This document shows, in pieces, positions 7,721 through 15,151 of a DNA stretch of 23,627 nt. The translations under genes were made by a program, and so were the position numbers. The stretch comes from Planctomycetota bacterium (lineage in GTDB: Bacteria; Planctomycetota; J058; JARGOJ01). The stretch lies in NCBI GenBank assembly GCA_029210225.1, contig JARGOJ010000005.1, positions 1 to 23,627 of the forward strand, given 5' to 3'. Every line of letters starts with the position of its first letter. Positions within the stretch are counted from its first letter, which is position 1. Under the pieces are notes generated by a model. The model was not told the origin of the DNA and ran no database searches. It saw nothing but the letters and a program-made list of their open reading frames with translations.

Positions 7721-10276
7721 ACCACCTCGCCCTCAGCTCCCCGGCCCTTCTTCACCGCCGAAGCGAGCTTATTCATTCGCAGGGCCATCGCCGAAGCGGG
7801 CGGTCATGAGGTCTTCTTTGGAGGTTTCGTCAGCGATCAATCTGAGGTGGTCGATCGCGTGGAGGTCTTCGCCCGAGGCAATCAGACCGCAGCTCCGGCT
7901 CTTATCGGACAAGCCTCCCGCGCCGATGTAGCCATCCATAACCATCCCAGCGGCTACCTCGTCCCCTCCCATGAAGATCTTCAGATAGCCTCAATGCTCG
8001 CCGAGGCAGGCACCGGCTTTTACATCGTCAACAACGACGCCACCAAAGTCAATGAAGTCATTCCCATCCCCAAAGGCAGTCGGGTTGTCCCTGTCGGCGA
8101 CGAAGAGATCGACGCCATCCTCGGCGAAGATGGGCTCATCTCCAAAGCCCTCCCCGGCTATGAGCACCGCGCCGGGCAGCTGAACATGGCTCGCGCCGTC
8201 GCTCGCGCCCTGAACAAAGAAGAGCTTCTACTCTGTGAGGCTGGCACCGGAACTGGAAAGACCTTCGCCTATCTCATCCCAGCCATTCTTTGGGCTCTGA
8301 AGAACGAAAAGACCATCATTGTCTCTACCGGGACCATCAACCTCCAAGAGCAAATCTACGAGAAGGACATCCCCTTCTTGCGCCGTGGCTTCCTCCCAAA
8401 GTTTCGCACTGTCCTAATCAAAGGCCGCTCAAACTATGTCTCCCTGAGACGAGCAGAGGAAGCCGGCAAGCTCTCTATTGAGGGCTTCGAAGACCACGCC
8501 GAGCAAAGTTCGACTATGCAGCTGGTCAATTGGGCCAAGGTCACGAAGCGGGGCGATCGATCGGAGCTGAGCACTCGTCCCCTCCCCGGCGCCTGGGAGA
8601 AAGTTGAGAGCCAGTCAGACAACTGCATGGGAGGCCGCTGCCCGCGCTTCTCTGAATGTCACTACTACCGCGTGAGGCATCAGGCCAGCAAAGCCGAGAT
8701 CATCATCGTCAATCACCACTTGCTCTTCGCCGACCTCGCCACCAAACACGAAATGGGCTCCCTCAACGCCACCGCTGTTTTGCCGGGCTACGACCGCATC
8801 ATCGTCGATGAAGCACACAAGCTCGAAGACATCGCGTCACAATACTTCGGCACGATTCTCTCCGAGCATGGCTTGCGGCGGCGCCTTGGAAAGCTCGTCA
8901 GTCGCTCCCGCAAAGGACGTGGTCTCATCCCTGCCTTGGTAAAAAAAATCAGCAAGCTCCAAGCTCAATCCGACTTCGAAGAAGAAGCCCTTCAAAAAGC
9001 CAGCCGCATCCTCGAAGAAGACCTCTCCACTCTCACCTTAGACGCCGGAGCGAGCTTCGATCTCGCCTTCGATATTGGCCGTGCCGCTCGCCCAAGGGAC
9101 AGCGCGAATCCCAACGCGCCGACCATCCGGCTTCGAGCCAAGGCCCCCAACGAAGACGAACAAGCCCTGTACGACGACCTCCTCTCTCCTCTCCTCGAAG
9201 CCCGCTCTCGCCTTGGGATTCTGACCAACAGAGGCAAGATGGTCCTCGACAACCTCGACAATATCTGCGAGAAGAACCGCGCCGTCATAGACGGACTCTT
9301 GCTTGAATATGAGGCGAGCTTGTCCCGGCTCAACAATGTCGTCGAGTCCATCAAGCATATGGTTCGCCTCGGCGATGAGAGCCATGCCCGCTGGTTCGAG
9401 TTGGGTAAGGCTAGCAGTAAGCAACGCCTCGGCACCTTTAAAGCCTTGCCGCTGAAAATTGCGCCGCTGCTCCGTGACGCTCTATGGAGCAAGCTTGGGG
9501 CCGGTGTCCTAACCTCAGCGACGCTGACCACGGACCGGGGCTTTGACTTTTTAAGAGATCAATTAGGTCTCCTAGAAGAAGTCTCGGAGCGGGTTCAGGA
9601 GCTTAGCGTCGAGTCGCCCTTTGACTTCCACCGACAAGCGCTCTTGGCCATCCCGAGTGATCATTCCGAGTTCAAAGAGAGAGGCTATATTGACGACACC
9701 TGTTATGTGATTGATCGCCTGACCGAGATCACTGAGGGTCGCTGTTTTGTTTTGTTCACGAGCTATCGAACCTTGCAACAAGTGGCGCGGAAAATCGAAT
9801 CGCATTTGCTCCAGCGAGGCTTGGTTGTATTTAAGCAAGGCGAAGCGAGTCGCCGCGTCTTACTTGAGAAATTTAGGAATACCAAGGGCGCCGTCTTGTT
9901 TGGCACCGATTCTTTTTGGGAAGGAGTTGATGTCCCTGGGTCGCAGCTGTCTTTGGTGATTGTGTCCAAGCTCCCCTTTCGAGTTCCGTCCGATCCTCTG
10001 CAAGAAGCGCGGGCTGAATTGATCGAGTCGGAGGGGCGGCAACCGTTCACGGAGATGATGTTACCTCAGGCGATTCTCAAGCTTCGCCAGGGCTTTGGAC
10101 GCCTCATTCGGACTCGACAAGATCAGGGAATCGTGGTCATTCTTGACCGCCGGGTCTTGACTCGATCGTATGGACATCGTGTCCTATCCGCATTGCCCCC
10201 GGCCAAACAAGTGGTTGGGCCTTTTGAAACGACGGTGTTACCGATCGTGAAGGGTTTCTTCGAGGAGTACTTATGA
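7718..10276 (+). CDS. JAB/JAMM (RadC-like) metalloprotease domain fused to a DinG/XPD-family DNA helicase
   Basis: From the CTG at 7718 this is 852 residues. Residues about 12-115 are a JAB domain with a complete JAMM signature: Glu in GGHEVFFGGF (about 31) and HxHPx6SxxD in HNHPSGYLVPSHED. The RadC-type HNHPSG form is closest. A superfamily 2 helicase of the DinG/YoaA/XPD group follows: Walker A EAGTGTGKT (about 174-182), DEAH in IIVDEAHKLED, SAT in LTSATLTTD, GTDSFWEGVDVPG and QGFGRLIRT. DinG enzymes are iron-sulfur 5'-3' helicases that unwind damaged or structured DNA. Here three cluster cysteines are present (CMGGRCPRFSEC), but the first, normally in GR.NYLC, is Ser (GRSNYVSLRR). It starts 1 base after the upstream stop and overlaps the downstream ATG by 4 bases, so three genes look cotranscribed. 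The helicase call is firm, the CTG start likely, and the protease role inferred. Confidence 0.88.
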   Translation: MTTSPSAPRPFFTAEASLFIRRAIAEAGGHEVFFGGFVSDQSEVVDRVEVFARGNQTAAPALIGQASRADVAIHNHPSGYLVPSHEDLQIASMLAEAGTGFYIVNNDATKVNEVIPIPKGSRVVPVGDEEIDAILGEDGLISKALPGYEHRAGQLNMARAVARALNKEELLLCEAGTGTGKTFAYLIPAILWALKNEKTIIVSTGTINLQEQIYEKDIPFLRRGFLPKFRTVLIKGRSNYVSLRRAEEAGKLSIEGFEDHAEQSSTMQLVNWAKVTKRGDRSELSTRPLPGAWEKVESQSDNCMGGRCPRFSECHYYRVRHQASKAEIIIVNHHLLFADLATKHEMGSLNATAVLPGYDRIIVDEAHKLEDIASQYFGTILSEHGLRRRLGKLVSRSRKGRGLIPALVKKISKLQAQSDFEEEALQKASRILEEDLSTLTLDAGASFDLAFDIGRAARPRDSANPNAPTIRLRAKAPNEDEQALYDDLLSPLLEARSRLGILTNRGKMVLDNLDNICEKNRAVIDGLLLEYEASLSRLNNVVESIKHMVRLGDESHARWFELGKASSKQRLGTFKALPLKIAPLLRDALWSKLGAGVLTSATLTTDRGFDFLRDQLGLLEEVSERVQELSVESPFDFHRQALLAIPSDHSEFKERGYIDDTCYVIDRLTEITEGRCFVLFTSYRTLQQVARKIESHLLQRGLVVFKQGEASRRVLLEKFRNTKGAVLFGTDSFWEGVDVPGSQLSLVIVSKLPFRVPSDPLQEARAELIESEGRQPFTEMMLPQAILKLRQGFGRLIRTRQDQGIVVILDRRVLTRSYGHRVLSALPPAKQVVGPFETTVLPIVKGFFEEYL

Positions 10277-11592
10277 GAGCCTGGCTCCTGAAATGGGGCA
10301 TTAAGATTCGCCGCTTTCCAGTTTGGCTACAGATATTCAACGCGATTATTTTGGTCACACTCCTTAGCATCGCGAGCGCTGGTCTTTATTTCCTTACTCC
10401 TCAATCAAAATCAACCGATGTCTTCCTCATCGAAGGACGACTGAATCATCAATTTGTGATCGATCGTGTCCAGCGCGGCGATCGACTAAGCCTAACCGCC
10501 GAGCTTAAGAAAGTGCCCGTCGCAACCCAGGAGAGCCTTGTCCGAGAGATTGGTGCCTTGTGCGAAGCTCGGATTGGGCCCTTGTTGTTGGAGTGCGCCG
10601 AGCAAGACATCGCCCGAAACGCCAGCCTCGCCTCCTTTGAACGATGGCGCCTGGCTTTTCAGCACAAAAGAGAATTCCCGGAGGGTTCCAAAGAGCTGGA
10701 TCAATGGCTTCAAGAGCTTAGCGAAGCCGAGCGCTTCCTGCCCCTCGCCGCAGAGTCACTCATCTTCGGCGACATTCTCGCCCGGCGCTTGGCGGTTCAC
10801 GCCCTCGCAGAGCGCAATGACCCATCTTCCAGCGCACTCCTCGTCTACGCCCTGCGCGCTCCGTTCTTCGAACGAGGCATACAATCGGAGGCCTTTCAGG
10901 CTCTTCAAAAGTGGTTTGGAGATGTTGATGAGAAGCTCTCCTGGACTGAAATCATCGCCCACTTTGAGAGCAAGGCAGCGGACTTGCCCGCTGAGATTTC
11001 GCAGTTGTCTTGGGACAAGCGCATTGAAAATGGATTGAATTCGGAGAACATCCATGACTTGCGCGCCGCATTCTTAGCCATGAATTTGCTTGGCCGCAAG
11101 CTGCAGTCTGCGCGAGTTGAGGAGCAGTTCAGCAGCCCCTATTCCCTTCCCCGAGAATTCACTCGTGGCCTAATCATGCTGGGAAGTCCTGAAGATATCG
11201 AGCACATGTGGGGCCGACTTCCAAGAAAGCAATGGGACGAGGCCTTGTTGATTAGTGCCCAATACAGCCGTGGGAGGCCGACTGTGGCCATCGCAGAAAA
11301 GATCAAGGAGACCCTCAATTCTGAGAAAGGAGAAGCCACAGCGCGGCTAAAGGCTGCCTGGCTGACCTCTTGCCTTGCTTGGGATCCACAAAAGAACGAA
11401 GGCGAGATTTTAGCCGTCTATTCTAAGAATGGTGGCGAAGGCTTTGAGCGTCAGATCTTGCTTAGGGACCTCAAGCGCCTTCGCCGTGCAACAGCGCGCA
11501 TGATATTAGAGAAGATCGCGGCGAAAACAGTCGTCGAGAGTGATCGTCTCCTCGCGAAGCGTCTTCTCAGCGAAATCACGTCTGCCAAATAA
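10273..11592 (+). CDS. Membrane-anchored helical-repeat (HEAT-like) protein, function unknown
   Basis: A 439-residue protein I do not recognise. It has a short basic N-terminus, one transmembrane helix at about 18-41 (WLQIFNAIILVTLLSIASAG) and then a long alpha-helical region outside the membrane. In that region, units such as RRLAVHALAERNDPSSSALL and RAAFLAMNLLGRK look like degenerate HEAT/armadillo repeats. Basic residues before the helix predict that the repeat domain faces the periplasm. Its ATG overlaps the TGA of the helicase gene (ATGA) with GAGGAG upstream, so it is translationally coupled to the helicase. The stop is followed by a T-rich run (TTTTTTTGTTTTT from about 11595), but no convincing stem precedes it. 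The coupling hints at a shared operon rather than a DNA-repair role. Confidence 0.75.
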   Translation: MRAWLLKWGIKIRRFPVWLQIFNAIILVTLLSIASAGLYFLTPQSKSTDVFLIEGRLNHQFVIDRVQRGDRLSLTAELKKVPVATQESLVREIGALCEARIGPLLLECAEQDIARNASLASFERWRLAFQHKREFPEGSKELDQWLQELSEAERFLPLAAESLIFGDILARRLAVHALAERNDPSSSALLVYALRAPFFERGIQSEAFQALQKWFGDVDEKLSWTEIIAHFESKAADLPAEISQLSWDKRIENGLNSENIHDLRAAFLAMNLLGRKLQSARVEEQFSSPYSLPREFTRGLIMLGSPEDIEHMWGRLPRKQWDEALLISAQYSRGRPTVAIAEKIKETLNSEKGEATARLKAAWLTSCLAWDPQKNEGEILAVYSKNGGEGFERQILLRDLKRLRRATARMILEKIAAKTVVESDRLLAKRLLSEITSAK

Positions 11593-11707
11593 TTTTTTTG
11601 TTTTTAGCTTCCGCTTTTCTCCATTGCTCAGTAATGCCTCTCAGCGCGACCCAACATTCGTGTCAGCGCCAAGGCACTCAGAAATCAAACAATGGAGTTT
11701 GACCACC

Positions 11708-12298
11708 GTGAGTTTACTCAGCATGACTCATATTTCGGATAGTCAGGCGGTCGAGATTTGTCGTTCTGGAGGTGAAGACGCCCCGGATGCATTCAAATCT
11801 ATCTATGACCGCTACGCTCGAAACGTCTTCGGTTACAGCCAGAAGATGCTCGGGAATCGAAGTTTGGCGGAAGACGCCGTCCAAGAGACCTTTACCAAGC
11901 TCTTTCGAAGTCTGGCCCACTACGACTCTCAGAGACCGCTCAAGCCATACATTCTTAAGATCGCTCACAACGCGGTCCTCGATTGCTTGAAGCGGCAAAA
12001 GCATCTGAAAGGCCAACAGCCACTCGGTGACGATCAGGCGTCTCAAGAGCCCGATGCCAGGGCTTTAGCCACGAAGGCGGAGACCAAGAAAGAAGTCGAG
12101 AAGGCGCTGCTGGCCCTCGCGCCGGAGCATCGATCGGTCTTGGTTCTGCGCCATGTTCGCGCCCTGAAGGTTCAGGAGATCGCCGAGATTCATGGCTGCA
12201 GTGACCGGGCCATTCGCAATCGAATGAATATTGCCGCCGGTCTTTTGGAGAGGGAATTGAGAAGACGGGGAATCGTCTCTAGTGAGGGGCAGATATGA
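11708..12298 (+). CDS. ECF-type RNA polymerase sigma factor
   Basis: About 196 residues with sigma region 2 (AFKSIYDRYARNVFGYSQKM ... AEDAVQETFTKLF ... LKPYILKIAHNAVLDCLKRQ) and region 4 (ALLALAPEHRSVLVLRHVRA, then the helix-turn-helix VQEIAEIHGCSDRAIRNRM). There is no region 1 or 3, the ECF (sigma70 group 4) layout. It should direct RNA polymerase to a small regulon in response to a signal sensed by its partner. The start is uncertain: GTG at 11708 has GGAG 10 bases upstream; ATG at 11723 lacks a nearby ribosome site; the frame is open from 11540 but that part looks non-coding. The stop overlaps the next ATG (ATGA), the usual sigma/anti-sigma coupling, so the downstream protein is the likely regulator. 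Confidence 0.9.
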   Translation: MSLLSMTHISDSQAVEICRSGGEDAPDAFKSIYDRYARNVFGYSQKMLGNRSLAEDAVQETFTKLFRSLAHYDSQRPLKPYILKIAHNAVLDCLKRQKHLKGQQPLGDDQASQEPDARALATKAETKKEVEKALLALAPEHRSVLVLRHVRALKVQEIAEIHGCSDRAIRNRMNIAAGLLERELRRRGIVSSEGQI

Positions 12299-13995
12299 AC
12301 TGCGGACAATTTCAATCAAGTTTGGGTTTAGTTCAATTGGACATTCTCAAGGAGAGCGAACGAAGTGACCTCGATGCTCACTTGAAAGTTTGTGGAGCGT
12401 GCCAGCTTGTTTCAGACGAAGTCAATTCAGCTTATGAAATGCTTAGAGATATGAGCGACGAGCAGGCTTTCAAACCAGATTCACTTTGGGCTGGAATTAA
12501 AATGAACATTAAAAAAGATGTGGGCGTGACTGACACGGCGACAGTGACAATCCAACCGACAAAACCTATCTTGATAGCGCTTTCATGTAGCTACTGTCAT
12601 GATTCACTGGCTCGTGGTGAAGCCAGATATTGTGCCTCTTGCTTGGCGCCGCATCACTCCGATTGCTTTCGCTCTCATGGTCACTGCTCCGCCATGGGTT
12701 GTGAGGAAACGTTGACCGTTAAACCTCAGGGTATCGAGATCTCGACCCCTGGTCAACGGAGTCGCACAACGACACGAGGCTCGCGAAAGTTCGTCTTGGC
12801 TATGATCATATCGATGGGAGTCAGTACCCTTGGCCTCGTCGGTCATCAATTGATTCAATCCCAACGTTCCGCACAGGTCATGCAGGAGGAAGCACTACTC
12901 GAAGCCCACTCCCGTGTTCGAGAACTCGAAGGGCAAGTGGAAGCTGCCCTTCCTATAAAAGGCTTAAGCAGGGAAGCTCGCCTCGCTCGTGCCGAGCTCA
13001 ACCGTCTCAAACGAAACTATACCGAGGCCCTCAAAGACGTCGAAGTGATCCTCAAGAACGCCGAAAATGACCCGGGAGCACTTGTACTTCGAGCCCACGT
13101 CCTCCTTGACCTAAACCACACGGACGGCACTATGAGGGACCTCAGGAAGGTCCTAGCGTCTGATAAAGACAACGCCATGGCTTTGGGGCTGCGTTCTCAC
13201 GTCAAGCTGCTCAATGGTGATAGAGTCGGCTCGTTGGCAGATTCTAACGCAGCCATCGAGATCGATCTCGACGGCTATTATCCTTACCGTGTTCGCGGAG
13301 AAATTCGCTTGACCGCTGAGGAAGCTGACCTTGTTGGTGCCGAAGACGACTTTAGAAACGCCGTTCGCCTCGCGCCCCAGATCTCTGACAACCACTACTG
13401 GTACGGTCGACTGCTTCAAGAGAAAGACGACAAAGAAGGTGCCCTGCGCGCTTATGCCCAATGCCTTGACCTCGACAAGAAGAACTGGCGCGCCTACTGC
13501 AACCGTGACACCATCCGCCGACTACTCCACGACTACGACAACGCGCTACGCGACCTAGACAAAGCCATCGCACTTCAACCGAAAAACGGCCATATTTTTC
13601 TACAGCGATCCAAAATCCGCTGGGTGCGTCTTCGTAAAGGTGGTATTGACTACCGAGAAGCTCAGTGGGACGACGTGATGTCCGACCTCAACGAATCCAT
13701 CCGTCTTCAGCCATACCTCCCCGACGCCTATGGCCGCCGCGGCTTTATCCACCGCCGCAGGAAGAAGTTCAAAGAGGCCCTCTCCGACTACAACCGCGCT
13801 ATCAATCTTGAGCCAGAAGACGTCTATGTTTGGTATGGCTATCGTGGCTTGCTCTACGCCGAATACAATGAAAGTAAGAAAGGCATTGAAGACCTCACCC
13901 AGTATCTGGAAAGCGCCCCGTCAACTCACCAAATATTCAACCGCGTTCAAAAAGAACGCTCCCGTTTGCGTCGAGAAATCGAAAAGCGAGAGTGA
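12295..13995 (+). CDS. Putative anti-sigma factor: zinc finger, prokaryotic RING-like finger, one membrane helix, TPR domain
   Basis: A 566-residue modular protein. Residues 1-50 resemble the anti-sigma zf-HC2 domain (MNCGQFQSSLG ... HLKVCGACQ, with H29, C33, C36). Residues 98-136 form a RING-like cross-brace finger: C98-x2-C101, C113-x2-C116, H121-x2-C124, C131-x4-C136 (CSYCHDSLARGEARYCASC, then HHSDCFRSHGHCSAMGC), very like prokaryotic RING family 1. After a basic stretch, a single transmembrane helix spans about 166-186 and a short coiled coil about 195-218. Residues about 220-560 are tetratricopeptide repeats, including the canonical unit AYGRRGFIHRRRKKFKEALS. Both fingers should be cytoplasmic and the TPRs outside. 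The ATG overlaps the sigma-factor stop. The sigma-binding role follows from the zf-HC2-like motif and coupling; the RING role is unknown. Confidence 0.82.
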   Translation: MNCGQFQSSLGLVQLDILKESERSDLDAHLKVCGACQLVSDEVNSAYEMLRDMSDEQAFKPDSLWAGIKMNIKKDVGVTDTATVTIQPTKPILIALSCSYCHDSLARGEARYCASCLAPHHSDCFRSHGHCSAMGCEETLTVKPQGIEISTPGQRSRTTTRGSRKFVLAMIISMGVSTLGLVGHQLIQSQRSAQVMQEEALLEAHSRVRELEGQVEAALPIKGLSREARLARAELNRLKRNYTEALKDVEVILKNAENDPGALVLRAHVLLDLNHTDGTMRDLRKVLASDKDNAMALGLRSHVKLLNGDRVGSLADSNAAIEIDLDGYYPYRVRGEIRLTAEEADLVGAEDDFRNAVRLAPQISDNHYWYGRLLQEKDDKEGALRAYAQCLDLDKKNWRAYCNRDTIRRLLHDYDNALRDLDKAIALQPKNGHIFLQRSKIRWVRLRKGGIDYREAQWDDVMSDLNESIRLQPYLPDAYGRRGFIHRRRKKFKEALSDYNRAINLEPEDVYVWYGYRGLLYAEYNESKKGIEDLTQYLESAPSTHQIFNRVQKERSRLRREIEKRE

Positions 13996-14000
13996 AAGAG

Positions 14001-14041
14001 AGATCCCTTGGTAGCGGCTCATAGACGCTTCCAAGGGATCT
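14001..14041. terminator. Strong hairpin between convergent genes, probable bidirectional terminator
   Basis: AGATCCCTTGG (14001-14011) pairs perfectly with CCAAGGGATCT (14031-14041). The stem extends by GAG/TTC outward through one G-U pair, and by AGCG/CGCT inside the loop. It begins 5 bases after the stop of the sigma-regulator gene and lies about 20 bases beyond the stop of the convergent lipoprotein gene. T-tracts are short: TTTC on the plus side and CTCTCTTTC on the minus side. Position and symmetry suit a two-way terminator, but neither side has a long U run. Confidence 0.55.
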
Positions 14042-14061
14042 TTCAGAACCCCGACAGCGAT

Positions 14062-14217
14062 CTAAAATGCATTGCAGTCCGAATCGCCGATTAGAAAGGG
14101 ACTCTTGCCACGCGTATTGTTACTAAAGACTGATTTTTCGCGATGCTTGGCCCCATTGCAAGCTGTCAAACAAAGAGCCAAAGTGGCACAAAGAGAAATT
14201 AAAAACGTTGTTTTCAT
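14062..14217 (-). CDS. Small predicted lipoprotein (51 aa)
   Basis: The 51-residue product starts MKTTFLISLCATLALCLTAC, a textbook lipoprotein signal: basic n-region, hydrophobic core, and lipobox LTAC with Cys20 followed by Asn. The mature part is about 32 residues and polar, with one further Cys near the end (GDSDCNAF). The frame is open further upstream (to 14295), but the signal peptide fixes the start at the ATG at 14217. The ribosome site is weak (only a GAGAGAAAG stretch). It lies 61 bases after the PilO-like gene on the same strand and ends just before the shared hairpin, which supports it being a real transcription unit end. Its function is unknown; small lipoproteins of this kind (entericidin-like) are common. 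Confidence 0.55.
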   Translation of the reverse strand: MKTTFLISLCATLALCLTACNGAKHREKSVFSNNTRGKSPFLIGDSDCNAF

Positions 14218-14278
14218 TAGTAACGCTTTCTCTCTCAGAAACGCCCAACAGCGCGATAGGTTTAGCCAAAAGCAATTT

Positions 14279-14836
14279 TCAAGAGTCGTCGACAACTAAA
14301 AAACGAAACCGATAGCGCAAAGTCCCAAAGCAATTTGGTCCGTCTTCCTTCACCTGAAGATCAAGCCCAAGCCACTCGTAGAGAGTCTCTTTTTCATTCA
14401 AAGTACAAATCAACTCGACGATTGATTCATAACGCCCTTCAACCTTGACCTCAAAGCGTTCGCCTTTGTACCCTCTCCAAGCCTTCACCCACATTTTAGT
14501 GTCGAGAAAAACACTTTCTTCTCGCGACACCGTCACTCCCAGACTCTCGGCCAATTTCTTAAAACGAGTCCAAGAGACCTGCTCGACCTGGCCTAAACTC
14601 ATAGTCTTGAAATGTTCAGGAATTTGAAACTCACCCAGTCTTTGCTGCTTTAAGAAGTCGCTTTCAAGCTCCCTCTGCTTCGCGCAATGGAGCGAGTCTA
14701 ACTGAAGCTCAAGGTCGATCTTCGCGAGATCCAATTCTAATTGGTGCCCCTCGAATCGGGCCCACGCAATACTCAGCCCAAGCCCCCAGACTAATACAAT
14801 AATCGCAGCATTGAACCGCAAAACAAGCTGATCCAC
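14279..14836 (-). CDS. Single-pass membrane protein with PilO/GspM-like C-terminal domain
   Basis: A 185-residue protein with a transmembrane helix at about 9-26 (NAAIIVLVWGLGLSIAWA), a Glu/Leu/Lys-rich coiled-coil stretch at about 30-65, and a C-terminal alpha/beta domain (about 100-185) containing FEVKVEGRYESIVELICTLN and LRYRFRFLVV. Helix, coil and ferredoxin-like domain in this order, with the G.Y..I..L...L segment, resemble PilO/GspM inner-membrane assembly proteins of type IV pilus and type II secretion systems. No PilM, PilN, PilP or PilQ homologue is nearby, so the resemblance may only be structural. The ATG at 14836 has GAGGAGG upstream, and that motif overlaps the TGA of a possible upstream small frame. 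It is followed on the same strand by the small lipoprotein gene. Confidence 0.6.
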   Translation of the reverse strand: MDQLVLRFNAAIIVLVWGLGLSIAWARFEGHQLELDLAKIDLELQLDSLHCAKQRELESDFLKQQRLGEFQIPEHFKTMSLGQVEQVSWTRFKKLAESLGVTVSREESVFLDTKMWVKAWRGYKGERFEVKVEGRYESIVELICTLNEKETLYEWLGLDLQVKEDGPNCFGTLRYRFRFLVVDDS

Positions 14837-14845
14837 CGTGCCTCC

Positions 14846-15151
14846 TCAACTTCTCCGACCTATTCTTTTGGAGGATTCCCAGTGCCATACGTCACGGAGA
14901 AAGAGCAAGCGGACCAAGAAAGCGAGATATGGAATTAGGAAGCTCCCCAATGACAGGGCTATGGAATAATAGCCGAACTTCGATTGGGTAAAGGAACCCC
15001 ATGAGCGACAGCCTGCAAGACTTAGAACGTCAATACAATGCCGATCCTCGTGATATTCAGATAGCCCAAGCCCTAATGAATGCTCGGGTCCGCGCCAACT
15101 GGAAGCATGAGGGCAAAACAATTGAAGAGTGGGACTTAGAACTCCAGTCAA
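14846..15151 (-). CDS. Doubtful small hydrophobic protein upstream of the PilO-like gene
   Basis: The C-terminal 41 residues of this frame (from about 14971) read as a membrane segment with a basic tail: YYSIALSLGSFLIPYLAFLV, then RLLFLRDVWHWESSKRIGRRS. The stop lies 9 bases before the PilO-like start and overlaps its Shine-Dalgarno, which is what translational coupling looks like. The N-terminal half overlaps the divergent HEAT-like gene antisense and looks like shadow sequence. If real, the gene starts inside the frame, for example at TTG 14950, but no ribosome site supports this. It may be coincidence. Confidence 0.2.
   Translation of the reverse strand: MTGVLSPTLQLFCPHASSWRGPEHSLGLGLSEYHEDRHCIDVLSLAGCRSWGSFTQSKFGYYSIALSLGSFLIPYLAFLVRLLFLRDVWHWESSKRIGRRS

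Noticed and set aside
8992..9531. 179-codon minus-strand frame inside the helicase gene
   Set aside because: It is antisense to conserved helicase motifs, has an Arg/Ser-rich composition typical of a shadow frame, and no domain is recognisable.
11593..11620. T-rich run after the HEAT-like membrane protein as an intrinsic terminator
   Set aside because: There is a strong T-tract but no convincing stem directly before it, and the sigma gene follows on the same strand.
7718..13995. A complete ubiquitin-like modification system (JAMM and RING-like proteins near each other)
   Set aside because: Only a JAMM domain and a RING-like finger are present; no ubiquitin-like, E1 or E2 gene lies in the window. 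Each has a simpler local explanation, so it is kept only as a question.
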